Assembly: GCA_036365455.1 (NCBI GenBank)
Contig: JAWQUS010000017.1
Coordinates: forward strand, 2,356,001-2,420,000
DNA length: 64,000 nt
Reading direction: 5' to 3'
From: Macrosoma leucophasiata
Lineage: Eukaryota; Arthropoda; Insecta; Lepidoptera; Hedylidae
The notes below the pieces were generated by a model. It worked only from the letters and a program-made list of their open reading frames with translations. It made no database searches and had not been told where the DNA came from. A program made the position numbers and the translations under genes. Shown in pieces: positions 12,204 through 23,740 of this stretch (the stretch's first letter is position 1; each line of letters starts with the position of its first letter).

Positions 12204-12395
12204 ACTATCGATAGTGTGGCAATAGTGGGACTACCGAAACTATCGATAGTAGGTATCAACTTTCAAAGTTAAATACTATCATGCTATCGGTAGTAAATAC
12301 CTATCGATATTATTGCAGATCATCAATAGTATTAAACCATGTTTTATACTATCGATAGTATTGGTTGTGACGATACTATCGATAGTCTAATCGAT
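12204..12395. promoter_or_regulatory. cluster of TATCGATA palindromes
   Basis: The 12-bp palindrome ACTATCGATAGT occurs at 12204, 12239, 12348 and 12375; further TATCGATA or near-matches lie at 12302, about 12284 and about 12389. TATCGATA is the insect DRE motif bound by DREF and also contains CGATA half-sites bound by BEAF-type insulator proteins (Drosophila knowledge). No gene start is visible next to it, so it may instead be a decayed satellite or MITE. Confidence 0.45.
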
Positions 12396-12785
12396 ATCCT
12401 AATTTTCGAGGTCAACCATCTGGGGAGCTGGTAACTCATATTCAATAGTTCAATCGGTGGTGGAAATGACCACATCTTGAAATGAACTAATACAGGTGTT
12501 CAGCATGCGTTCATTAGTTACTTCGACTTCGTCTCCAGTAGCACGTGTCTCAAAGCTCGTAGAAAATCATACTTAATAAAACATACTTAACCTAATAACT
12601 GAATAACAAGTTGGAAATGGTTTATGCAGAGGTAAATTTACAGACAATTTGACGGTGCTGCCCACATTAGGCGAGGCCTGTATCGTGGGCAACTTTAACG
12701 GTCTTACAAAAGATTATACGTCGGCTGTTTGTATTACGAGTACAATAACATATTATAGTACATTTAATTTAAAACCTGTATAAAC

Positions 12786-12822
12786 ATAAATATATATATA
12801 GATATATATATATATATATGCA
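12786..12822. repeat. (TA)n microsatellite
   Basis: An alternating TA tract interrupted once by 'tagata'. Confidence 0.85.
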
Positions 12823-12924
12823 TATAGTGATTGCTTTTTCTTTCTTTTAATATGAGCACATTTATTCGTATTAAGGCTTATTATTAGGTAATAGATGTGT
12901 ATTCTAAGTGCGCATACAAACTTA

Positions 12925-13660
12925 CAAACTGCATATTCATGCAAAATTTGAAGTAAATCCATTAAGATCCATTACTTTTTGAGTTCAGCTCGCACATACA
13001 TACAGACAAACAACAACAGACAAAACAAACACTATATTTGGCTTCGTTATCGATAGTAGATCACGCACCAAGTTTTCTTTAAAACAAAAAATCAATGCAC
13101 AGTTTTGACTTACCTACGATTTTAAAGATTTACAGCTCTTCCCCCGTAGGAGATAGCGTGATAATATGTAGCCTATATGTTGACTGGACCTGTTAGTAAT
13201 ATTCATGCAAAATTTGAAGTAAATTTTGCATGAATATTACTAACAGGCGCCATTTAGTAGGTACTTTTTTAGTTTAGCCCGGACATACATACAGACAAAC
13301 AGACAAAAAATCTGATAACTATATTTTTGGCTTCGATTTCTATTGTAGATCACGTCCCAAGTTTTCTATTAAAAAATATTCAATGTACAGTTTTATCTTT
13401 CCTACGATTTTATTAAATGTAGAGATTCCCGTGGGAATGAGGGATTTTCCCGCAGAAAAAAGTAGCCTAAATGTTGATTAGGCCTAGTATCTATACACCA
13501 CAAAAAGTTTCATTCGAATCCGTCCGGTATCTTCGGAGATTAGCCTGGACAAATGGACAAACAGACAAACAGACAGACAATAAAATTAAAAATCATTGAA
13601 AAGTGTTCTAATACCATTTTAACATCGCCCCTAATTCGTTTTTCGTAAATATATACAATG
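12925..13660. repeat. LINE-tail-like repeat block with palindrome
   Basis: Three successive units carry 'catacagacaaac' blocks, 'ttggcttcg', 'tagatcacg' and 'aagttttct', as in the 3' non-coding ends of lepidopteran retroelements. A perfect 27-bp-arm palindrome sits inside at 13189-13247. Confidence 0.5.
13189..13247. repeat. perfect palindrome, 27-bp arms, 5-nt spacer
   Basis: Arms 13189-13215 and 13221-13247 are exact reverse complements separated by 'gaagt'. The left arm includes 'tattcatgcaaaattt', which also occurs as ordinary repeat sequence near 12930. Confidence 0.95.
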
Positions 13661-13689
13661 TACAGACACGCGGGTCTTACTGTTTTATT

Positions 13690-14220
13690 ATATGTATAGA
13701 TTATAGGTAATTAAGAGCAATACTAATTTTTAGTTAGATAGTACTCATTGAGTTGCTTTTTGAAAGACTCAAGAGTCTGAGCTTGACGAATTTTTAACGG
13801 CAAGGTATTCTACAATCGCACTGCCGTAACTATAAAAGAATTGGAAATAAAGGAAGAGGAGTGTAGAGGTATTTGAAGAAGAAGATTTTCTGTAGATCGG
13901 AGGGAGAGGGAATTTGTATGACAAAGGAAATTGAAGCGACTTTTGAGGTAATCGGGGGTACGAGGTAAGAATAGTAGACAGTAAAGAAGAGAGAAAATGT
14001 GAGTATTCCTGCGAAGGGATATAGGAAGCCACTTGAGTACAGCGCGAAATTTAGAAACGTGGTCATATTTGCGCAAGCCAAATATGAACCGTATGCAAAG
14101 GTTTTGGAGTCGCTCAAGTTTATTTAGTTGCTCCTGTGTAAGGTCGAGATAAGATATGTCAGCGTAGTCTAATATAGGTAGTAGTATAGATCGAGCAAGC
14201 GCAACCTTAGTTATTACTTC
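13690..14220 (-). repeat. probable LINE 3' region
   Basis: On the plus strand it reads 'gactcaagagtctgagcttg' and 'ggcaaggtattctacaatc', phrases typical of reverse-strand C-terminal coding regions of lepidopteran LINEs. Overlapping frames on the minus strand are broken. Assignment is tentative. Confidence 0.35.
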
Positions 14221-14440
14221 TTAGAGAAGTAATAAAAAAATGATATGATGATTATGATGATATGAATGACAGAAGGTGGTACAGTCTCTCGGCTAGTTTA
14301 AAGGGGTGCCCAGATCAGCTTCATGTCGATCAGACGACTCGACGCTGATTTTCATCTGGAACTACAGACGTGCCGTTACCGGGAACGTTCCCCGGGAATG
14401 GTCCCACTATAGGGGAACATTTTGTTTAATTTTTTACGGA

Positions 14441-14697
14441 TGGTAGAGCTCCAGCGACGGTGCTCGCGGGCTAAGGCACCACCGCATTACCTAATATACT
14501 TGCCGCTAAATGGTAGTGTTGAGCACTATCGTGTTCCGGTCAAGTGGTAATGTACGACCCTGTAATTTCCGGCACAGAGGTATAACACCTTAGGCCTCAG
14601 GAGTGGCAACGCATCTGCATTTTGACCTCTGGTCATTGTGTGGGTGTCTATAGGCTGCAGTCATCACTTAACATCAATGTGAAATGCATGCTTGTTT
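14441..14697 (+). mobile_element. family A element lacking its A tail
   Basis: Starts at 'ggtagagctccagcgacgg' and matches the family until 'gcatgcttgttt', where it breaks off into unrelated sequence. Confidence 0.8.
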
Positions 14698-14699
14698 TC

Positions 14700-15280
14700 G
14701 CTTATGTTCCCACTTTGGGGAATATTCCCGTATTCCGCACACCGTATCTGGAACCCAGTGCCACACGGATGTCTATCAGTTACAAGGGACAACGCAACAC
14801 CGTTACCCCATATTTTTGTCATAGTGGCATCGGCTACTAGGTACCTAAGTATGGGTCTCAACCATCCAAATCCAAGGGTTATTTTGTCATAGTGGCAAAA
14901 ACCAAACAATTAGTGAATAAACCAATATTTTAACCTACTTAATTAATTACTAATTGGGTTATTAAACTTACAAATTAACGTTGTCATAAGTGGCAAATAA
15001 GAACATACTATAAGTAGCACAGTTATCCGGAGATCAGTTGAAATCCCGCCGAAGTCTTTCTTTAATTTATTTTTATTCACGCAAAAAATCACACATTGCG
15101 AAAAACTAAATGTGACAATCATTCTACTCAAAAGGTACGAACGTTTAATAAACTAAAATTTGATACCTAGTAAAGGTACTTACCTAATATTAGTGTATGT
15201 AAATTAAGTCAACTACTTATCTTATTAAGTTCTATTCAATTAATATTTTGTACAGTTGAAAAACAAATTAAGCTTATTAT
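14700..15280. other. no gene seen
   Basis: Contains 'ttgtcatagtggcat' and 'tttgtcatagtggcaaa' as a short direct repeat about 55 bases apart. No recognised feature otherwise. Confidence 0.3.
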
Positions 15281-15282
15281 AA

Positions 15283-15744
15283 CAAAGGAGATGTTGCGAG
15301 CTCGGCTCTGGTTCGTACACGTCCTCAAAAAATGGGTAAATTAAAGAAGAATCCGAAAAAAATACAATTAATTTATTCAAGAATATATTTTAGAGTTACA
15401 ATTACATTTTATCATTTTCAACTATGTTAAACATGGCGGCGATACAGCCGACACTTGGGATCAATCGATTTTGATAGTAATTAGAAAATATAACTTTTTT
15501 CTCCAAGTACTATATAATCAAAATACAATGTAAAAATGAAAATTTCAAAATGACATCGCCCGCCATATTCGCCTTGTTGGTTTTGAGTTGCAATTCTAAC
15601 TGCAAATAATGTTTTGTAACTGCAAACAAAGCTAAATAAGTGAAAATATGCAAAAAAAAAGGTTTTATATTGATTTTGCCAGTTTAATGATATTGTGTAC
15701 AATACATGGCCAGAGGTCCATACATTTTTGCAACATCTCCTTTG
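15283..15744 (-). mobile_element. family B MITE-like element, short form
   Basis: Orientation opposite to the other copies. Starts CAAAGGAGATGTTGC and ends GCAACATCTCCTTTG, so the termini match over 15 bp. Confidence 0.78.
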
Positions 15745-16081
15745 CATGCAAACTTTGATTGTGTCATTGAAATCACGATCAATTGCAACTCGTAACATGG
15801 AATTATTTGAGTCAATGCTTGCCGATCTTCATCGAAACCACATGATCATGATAGGTATGACCACGAACATAAAGTATAATCATGCGACAGTTCGTGACTG
15901 CTTGTTTATTTATTTACTTGTTAGCGATTCTCATGTATGTACAAGATTTATCACAATTATTGTTGAATGTTTATACTCGTATTATTATCTATTCTGGACT
16001 CGACGATAACAGCTTTCGTATCGAACTCTTAGGATCGCTTATTATGGTGTCAAGGAAAAATAGAATAGAAAACGTAACTTC

Positions 16082-16246
16082 ACGCCTGTAATCCCCCAAG
16101 GGGTAGACAGAGGTAAATGCCTGCATTCAAGGATATATGCAATAATGCCTGTTGACATCTCCCGGCACATTACCAAACTTCGAGATATCTACTGGGAAAT
16201 TTCCAGAAAATGGAAAAATCCCAATAGAACCAGAGATAAAGGACTT
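16082..16246 (-). mobile_element. family E SINE, 3' part
   Basis: Carries 'cgcctgtaatcccccaaggg', 'tgttgacatctcccggcac' and 'ccagaaaatggaaaaatccc', matching the reverse complement of 33880-34095. Confidence 0.65.
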
Positions 16247-16259
16247 TACACTAGAGATG

Positions 16260-16960
16260 CCAAGAATATTCGGCCATTATTCGGTATTCGGCCTATTCGG
16301 CCACTTTTTTAATATTCGGTATTCGGCCGTATAATAAAAAATTGAAAAAAAAAACCACATCAAATTCAAGAAAATACGACTATAAAAAACTACTTCATAG
16401 TTTAATAAACGACCTGATATTTCTGTGTTTGAAAGCCTTTTCTTTTGGTCGAACCTGACTCTACAAAAGTCCTTTTACTTCAATTCTTTATGCTTAGAAT
16501 ATAATTGGTAGTCTTCTTTGCTAATTTTCACAATTTTTAAACTAAAAGTGTTGATTCTTTGTACCGTTCTTTGAAAAAATTGTCCAGTTCTCAAATTTAT
16601 AATACAACCAGTATTAACTTGGTAATACCACAGTCTAAAGAAAACGAACATGTTATTATACTGTGGTACCTAATACATTGAAACTTAAATAAAGACAAAT
16701 GACTCACGCAATTCCCTATATGTCAACTTTTAAGATTAAATTCTCGGAAATCTTTATTTTCCAAACAGTAGGTATAGTAGCCAATAGTAGGCATGCACAG
16801 GAAAACACTGGGGAAAACCCAAAACCTAACTTAAATACACGATGTCATTGTCTACCGCATTCGTAGGTAAATGAAATACCTTTATCAATTTCAGGTTATG
16901 GAAGGTCATGCTCGCATCAGCTCTATAACTAATAGAGATACCAGAGTAAGAGAGAAATTG
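16260..16960. other. no gene seen
   Basis: Opens with a short tandem of 'tattcggccattattcgg' type units at 16266-16330, then unique AT-rich sequence with an imperfect hairpin 'aataccacagt...actgtggta' at 16624-16671. Confidence 0.4.
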
Positions 16961-17390
16961 TTTGTCAGGGCAATTCTATAGATACTAATATTATAAAGCT
17001 GAAGAGTTTATTTCTTTGTTTGCTTGAACGTGCTAATCTCAGGAACTACTAGTCCGAATTGAAATTTGTTTCAGTATTTGATAGCGCATTTATCGAGGAA
17101 TCCTATAGGCTATACCTATATCATCACGCTAGACCAACAGGAGAAGCAACAATGAAGAATGTTTCAAAATCGGATGATTTTTTTATATTGAGAGCTTACA
17201 CTGCGCGCGCAGCGTAAACGGTTAAAGTTTTGCAAAAATTTCATCCCCGATAGCCAAACGTACCTAGAAAAGCATTGATGTAATACAGATTTTTTTGGTA
17301 TCCAATAGTGTTTATGATCCTTAACTGCTGCCCAAAGTCACTATTCCACTTCATCGAAGTCGCGGGCACAACTAGTTTTAAAGTGTCAAC
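16960..17390 (+). repeat. family L-like retroelement end
   Basis: Has 'ctaatctcaggaactact', 'gatagcgcatttatcgagg' and ends 'gaagtcgcgggcacaacta', the same ending as family L. Confidence 0.5.
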
Positions 17391-17419
17391 TTTTTTTGGG
17401 TTAACGTAGTCTCGTGACG

Positions 17420-17916
17420 CTGGGGAAGAGGTGTATGGATATGTCGTTAGCCCTGCTCCCTATCCCCAGCCGCCTAGCGGTGGTCCCGCCGCTCGATACG
17501 TGGTGGGGCCACAGGGGGGCAATTGAGAGTCAGTTCGACCCTGAAACTACCGCTCCCTCGGGGCCGAACTGTATGCCCTGGACCCCGCTCTCACCTGGGC
17601 GTCTTGGGACGCCTGGTGTTGTGAGAGGTCTGGGCAGAGATCTCCGGGCGGCGGACTGGGGGATGTCCATCGCCCGAATGGAGAAAGGTCCCGAGGTGGT
17701 TGGCGTGCACGTGTTCCGCACGCCACTATTGTCGGTTGGAAGCAAAGGCCTCGGAAACGTGTGTGCGTTAGCGTTCCCGTGACCCCGCCACTGATGGCGG
17801 ACGAGTCGGAACACCGCGGGGTTTTATTGAGTTTTTTTTATTGAGTCTCACACTACCAGCCGGCTGTTCCAAGGCGACGGGTACCAATAAGAGATTCCCC
17901 GCGTTAGTAAAATGGC
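17420..17916 (+). mobile_element. GC-rich insertion flanked by 13-bp duplication
   Basis: The sequence TAGTCTCGTGACG occurs exactly at 17407-17419 and 17917-17929, framing 497 bases that are GC-rich in an AT-rich neighbourhood. The 3' part has 'gcggggttttattgag' and a T-rich run. This is the pattern of a retroposed element, perhaps a 5'-truncated LINE or a SINE; both frames of about 100 codons inside are not recognisable proteins. Confidence 0.65.
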
Positions 17917-17929
17917 TAGTCTCGTGACG

Positions 17930-18860
17930 GCACTAGTAGGTACAATTCGCCGGGCAATTGGCGAGTGCAAAGAGCTCTCAACCTAAAGCATTAATCACCT
18001 ACCTATGGTAATCCTTTGGATCGGAATCGCGGCTAAGAGCGTTACTAGGAAGGGTCTTTAAGACAGAAAGTACCTACTGAACCGATGAGCTTAAAACTTG
18101 GTACACATACTCGTATGTAAATCAATTATTACTATCATCATATCAGCCGAAAGATGAATACTGCTGGACCAAAGCCTCTCCATAAGGGGAGGGGGGTCTA
18201 AATAATCGCCACGCTTGGCATACGGATTGGTGATTGCAGTGGCAGTTGTTTTATCGCAAGCCGCTGCTGCCCGTCTTCTGTTAATGCACTTACTACCCGT
18301 ACCATTGGAATGGTTTGACCGCCATTGTTCGATTGACTGAATGAACTAGTGCAAGAATTATCTTCCAGTAGAAAGATAACTATAAAAATGAATAAGTGTA
18401 CGGAAACCCTGTAAACGCAAGTTCGACTCGCACTTGGCTGCTTTTTTAATTATACCTTGAACAAAACTGTAGTAAGTCGCAAATAAAATTAAATTATGAA
18501 TTAGTATGTACGGAATTTCTAATTGAGTTCAGCTGTACCTACTCACGCACCAGTGTCAACACCCGAGACATGTCCATGATATAACAGGCAGGTTTATCAA
18601 TACCAACACCCAATTCAGTGTTTACACAACTAACTCATTAACATTCCTTATCGAAACTTGGCTTAGTTTTATTTAAATCCTGAATGAACTTTAGGTTATT
18701 AGTCAAAAGAGTGTCAACTATCCTCACAAGCTGAGAAACAGGTTGATATATTAGTAAGAGATAACTACAATTTTATTATTCATTTTGCTGTGTGATTTTA
18801 CGCTCGTTTTGAAAGGACATTTTATATGTCATGAAGTGACTAATAACTACACCGTTCTTT
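17930..18860. other. no gene seen; LINE-end fragment at about 18145-18310
   Basis: The fragment has 'gaccaaagcctctccataag' and 'cgccacgcttggcatacgg', reverse to the 20690-20835 copy. The rest is unrecognised. Confidence 0.35.
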
Positions 18861-18865
18861 TTTTT

Positions 18866-19085
18866 TTAATCCGCTTACACTCACAGTCCCACACTAGGTA
18901 TAAACTTGTGTTGTGGGTGCCGTTGTACACTCACAACACATACACAAACACCTGGGTGTTTGTGTATTCGGGTCTGGACCCGAAACAAATATCTGTAGGC
19001 CATACAAATATTTGTCCAGGTGAGGGGATCGAACCCGCGCCCCATCGAATTAAACAGTCGTTTCACACTGCTGAACTAACCGGAA
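18866..19085 (-). mobile_element. family D tRNA-derived SINE
   Basis: On the minus strand the head reads 'gggttcgatcccctc' (B box-like), preceded by 'gttagttcagcagtg' (A box-like). The body 'acaaatatttgtatggcc' and 'cccacactaggtata' region follow. A short tandem slip 'tgggtgtttgtgtattcgg' is present. Confidence 0.7.
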
Positions 19086-19089
19086 CGTC

Positions 19090-21240
19090 AAAGTTCATAT
19101 TGATGGTAAGTAATACTGTAGGTTATAATATCTACATGAAACCAAAGATTACTAAATTCGGCTTCTCGCTACAAAAGACCAAGATTCCAACTGTTTATAT
19201 TCCACAGTCGCGCCTGACAAATTTAAGTAGGTAAATTAACATAGGTATTGATAGGTACAGAAACATTCAGAAAACCGTTCTGAAGCCTGTTCTTGCTTTT
19301 AAACACCAAACATTGTATTTGGAAACTTGTAATGTTTGACAATGGAAATCAGAATGAATAAAGATGTCAGAGATAACATTTAAACAAAATATAAGCAACA
19401 TTTTAACCACAAAAAAGTGGATAATATAATAAATAAGTATCAGGTTTTAGTACAATGTTATTCATTAATCATTTTAAAATAGTTGTTTTCTGGTTGTTAA
19501 AACGAAATACAAAAACTCAAATCGGTCCATCTGTGTGAAACTCAACGATGACCAACAAAAGCATAGATTTCAAATTTAATCTACAGTTAAAACTAACGAA
19601 GCATATCTAATTACTACAAATAAATACTTATATCTAATGAATAAGAATTTAATTATTGAATTGCATAAGTATCAAATACAGACCTACTGAACGTAATCTA
19701 AAAAAAATTATACAGTTCAAAATAACATTACAATAAATTAGCAACACAATTTTTTAAAATATTTAAAGTGTTTGCCGATGTTTGCTTTTCTCAGACACAT
19801 ATTATTCAATAATAATAAATATCACTTGAAAACTTGTCAAATAAAATCACGCGTACGAGTAAAGGATTGCAAAAACGAAGCGTGCGTAGAAACAAAACAA
19901 GTGAGGCGCTCACGCGGTGTAGAAACTTGAAAAACGCACTTACATCACTTCGCAGAACGTTAAACTTGTACAACTGTCAAAATAAGTGTAACCTTACCTT
20001 TATTTACTCCAATTAACACGTTTTCGTTACACTATGCGTAAAATACTTCAGAATTACTAACAAAGTTACACACGACGCAGCTGCTATGCGCAAGCGTGGA
20101 CGTAAACTAACTAACCGGCTTTTCGATTGCCAATTGGACTTGTAGGGACCACAAACGTTAGGTGTTAACGCGGATTGTTTAAATTTGAAAGTAAGAGGAA
20201 ACGAGACGGTGCGCCGGTATAAGATGAAAAGAAAGTTGAAGTCAGCGAAATAGATGACTAAGACTTTGTCAGTGATTATAATAATATTATCATGTAGAGT
20301 AATGCTGCGGCTCTCACCAATTTTTAGATATGGCAATTATTGTACAAAATATTTTTATAACATAGGTATACTCTGATGCTTCTTTTATTACCAAATATTA
20401 CTTATTTATTTTGTTCTCAAGTGGTAGGAAAATCTAAACTACTGTAATTACCTATTGGTGAAAAGAAAAAAAGGTCCTCCTAACTATGCAAAGAACAACT
20501 GTAGCTTTATGATGGGCATACTAGGTATCTGTACAGTTATAAAACTGCCCAGAAGATTGTATTAATAAAAGAGAAAGATTGTTTGGTGTCCTGAATAGTG
20601 GACCATGTTACCCTGCATGTAAATTTTATGCTACGTATTCATCCAAATAGCCTACGCCCAAAAATTTGACACAATTAGATACCACCATGCATTGCCAATC
20701 CACTTGCCAAGCGTGGCGATTATGACATATTTTCCCCTAACGATGCTCAACACTGTTGTTTGCGTCTTTGGGGAAGGTTTTCTTGCAGCGGACGTCATTG
20801 GGCTGGAGTGATGACGATGAGGAAGATGCATTGAATAAGATTTTTTAAGGACGTTTATGGAATCAAGGTGGATATACCTATATTCTCTAGATCATAAAAT
20901 ATATGCGTAAAAAATAGGTTTGGAGTATATATCGATAAACGAAATAATTCTGCAACGGGATCCTAACCTATGTGTGATTGATGAAAAAATATTAAATGTT
21001 ATATCCCACATAACCTTAACATTATGGTCACACCAGTAGGCCCGGTCATGAATGATAATGACTCAAGGTAGAAACAGCTACCGCCGTTCTGTCTCGAGAA
21101 CATCACAAATCAGCCAGTTTTTCCATATACCAACACCAAGAGCAACCTCGTCTTGGTCAGATACAACCTCCTTACTTATTACCTCATTATAGTGTCAAGC
21201 GGAAGGTATCGATGAATCATTGCGCGACGTTGCTATAATT
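19090..21240. other. long stretch without a recognised gene
   Basis: A CG-richer island at about 19845-20240 ('aatcacgcgtacgag', 'ggcgctcacgcggtg', 'acacgacgcagctgc') stands out from AT-rich flanks and could be a promoter or non-coding first exon, but I see no coding exon. A LINE-end fragment lies at about 20690-20835 ('cttgcagcggacgtcattgg'). Confidence 0.35.
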
Positions 21241-21815
21241 TAAAAACCGGGTAAGTGCGTGTCGGAACACGCGCAGTGTAGGGTTCCGTAGTTTTTAGGT
21301 TTGATTAATGCAATGAAAAAAATAAATATTTTCTATGGAGTTGTTCAAAAATTTCGAGTATTGCATTTGGTCGACTATCACTCGCAAACTAGTAAAGCCA
21401 ACTTAAGTGTGATAGTTTTCCTTTTAATTTCGTTACATGTAGCTACTACTGCCGTAACGTTTGAATTTCTAACAACAACCGTTTAGTTGGTAGAGGGGGG
21501 CGACACTTGACTCTAACGAAAATTGGCACCTTAAAGTCACGAATAGTTAACTAAATCGAAAAATGATTTTAGCAGACTCCTAACATTTTTGAAAGACCTA
21601 TCCAACGATAACCAACACAATATAGAAAACAAACCATACTTATAAAAATCATCCGCGCGTTACATGTAGGGGAGGCACCCCAAATCATTTTATTTTTCAT
21701 GGTTTTATTCTACCACTTTGTCTGCGTGATTAAGGTGTATACTTGTGCCAAATAGTACCAATATTAGCAATAGTTTTTGCGATGAACCGCGTACGGACAG
21801 ACAGATGTTTCCTTA
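21241..21815 (+). repeat. family K repeat with unfilled family B site
   Basis: Runs from 'aaaaaccgggtaagtgcg' and 'agggttccgtag' to 'gaaccgcgtacggacagacag'. It contains 'gactctaacgaaaattggca' uninterrupted at about 21508, the position where copy 48597-49870 carries a family B element. Confidence 0.65.
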
Positions 21816-21989
21816 TCGGCCACCACGCTCAAAAAGTGTAACTTGAATTAATATCAAAGAAAAAAAGAAATACTGCATAAATAAAATAAATAAATAATTA
21901 TAGTTGCATAAGTTGATACAAAATGCTATGCAATAGCTTTACCGCGGCAGTCCCCGAGTGCCACACGTCGATTTTTTTAAATGTAGTAA

Positions 21990-22140
21990 TATATAATGAA
22001 AAGTCTTAGGAACCAGCGTGCATGTATGAAGAGAATGATGAAGGTAGATGAGGCACGAGAGGTATGTCAGGACCGGGATATCTGGCGCTCTACACTCTCT
22101 GCCTACCATTAGGGACCTGGCGTGAAGATACATACATACA
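21990..22140 (+). pseudogene. LINE ORF C-terminal remnant
   Basis: 'aagtcttaggaaccagcgtg' to 'ggcgtgaagatacatacata': the last about 50 codons of the GPGRPRLTYHDQIG LINE family (LRNQRACMKRMMKVDEAREV in frame). Confidence 0.7.
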
Positions 22141-22415
22141 TGAATATATAATGCATCCACTCTCCAATATCAACTCCTTATACTGATTCGAATAAAAAAG
22201 CCAGTACAAAATGCTTCCAGATATTTGATATTAGGTCAAGGTTCTCCGAAAATAGATTTTTTCAATAAAAACTAGTCATATCTACTTCTAAGCGGAAAAT
22301 AATTTCGTTCGTTATCATATTTGAAGCAAATAAAGCACCTACGACATATGACTCACATGACAAATTTTAATAGAAACTACGGTACCGGAAAAACCGAGCT
22401 GAGGTCGCCATTATT

Positions 22416-22948
22416 AGGGTTCCGTAGTAAACAAGGAACCCTTATAGTTTCGCCATGTCCGTCTGTCTGTCTGTATGTCTGTCTGTCTGTCCGTCCGCGG
22501 TTTAGCGCAAAAACTGTTAGTACTAGAGTATTGAAATTTGGCACAAGTATACACCTTACTCACGCCGACAAAGTGAAAGAATAAAAACATGAAAAAAAAA
22601 ATTTTGGGTGCCTACCTCCCCTACTAGTAACGTGCGGATATTTTTTTTAGGTTTGGATTTTCATATAGTGTGGCGTATCGTTAGATAGGTCTTTTAAGAC
22701 TAAACGGTTGCTGTTAGAAATTCAAACGTTACGGCGATAGTAGCTACATGTCACAAAATTAAAAGGAAAACTATCACACTAAAGTTGGCCTTGCAAGTTT
22801 GCGAGTTATAGTCGACCAAATATATTTTACTCGAAAAATTCGAACAAGTTCATTGAAAATATTTAATTTTTTTTTTCATTATTTCTCTTACTCTGTAACT
22901 ACGGAACCCTACACTGCGCGTGGCCCGACATGCATTTGACCGGTTTTT
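22416..22948 (-). repeat. family K repeat
   Basis: Reverse copy: 'ttccgtagtaaacaaggaac', a (GTCT)n tract at about 22455-22495, 'ttagcgcaaaaactg', ending 'gtagggttccg' complement and 'gcatttgaccggttttt'. Confidence 0.7.
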
Positions 22949-23740
22949 TATGTCATTATCTGGCAAACAAGCATACAGTTTATATTGATGGTAAGAGTGG
23001 CAAAGCTGGCCCCGTACAAGAATTTTTTTTGGGGGCCCTTTTAAAGGATAGACACGCAAGCAAAGTGAAACGACTATGGCCATGCGTGCTCTCTAAGCAA
23101 TGACATTCTACACAAATATCATTGTCTCTAAGTATCTCTTCCAGTCGGACATGCATTTGGGCCCTGTATAATTGATACGGCAGATACGGCGATAGCTCTA
23201 CGCCCCTGGTTGGTATGTAATAGGCCGGCTATACACGTTGGCAGAGAATATGTAATAATACTACGTATAGAATGAACACTTCGACGTCCAGCTCGATTTC
23301 CCCGCATCACCCAACCTCCTCCCTCTTATGGGCGACGGTTGGTATTTTGTACGTGCTACGCACACAGGTGCATGTGTAAATGCACGTCACTGATTGATGT
23401 CTGTGTAAAAGAGACCAAATTAAGCGTTTGTATGGAATTTTGCGGAGTGTCCGCGGTGTGACGTTGGCCCGAACGTTGGCGCCGACGCTACACGTCCAAC
23501 GTGTGGATCTAGAATATAGCATTGGCCCCAACGTAGGGGCGAGCGTTGCGCGTTGGTTATTGGCAGGCGCGTGTCAGCAGCCAACATCGGGGCCAACGTG
23601 TGGAGCCGGGGATAGCCTATAAACATCTACATGAAACCGGAGATTTCAATACAGATGCGTCGTTACTCCTGAGGCCTAAGGTATCATGCGTCTATGCCGG
23701 AAATTACAGGGCCGTACATTACTACCTGATCGAAATACGA
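22949..23740 (-). mobile_element. family A element split by an insertion
   Basis: The tail part (22949-22995, 'ctggcaaacaagcatacag') and the middle part (from 23613, 'cctataaacatctacatgaa') are separated by 617 foreign bases at 22996-23612. Confidence 0.65.
22996..23612 (-). mobile_element. family O repeat inserted in family A
   Basis: 23230-23460 is an inverted copy of 47085-47310 ('acacttcgacgtc', 'tttgcggagtgtccgcggtg'). The right part has repeated 'ggccccaacgt' motifs. It carries no recognisable protein. Confidence 0.5.

Noticed and set aside
13769..14117. Three overlapping minus frames of 87-95 codons
   Set aside because: All three overlap in different frames, rich in Ser/Leu/Tyr from purine-rich plus-strand DNA; at most a decayed LINE end.
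17414..17814. Overlapping frames of about 120 and 94 codons in opposite strands
   Set aside because: They lie inside the GC-rich retroposed insert and match no family; opening is explained by base composition.
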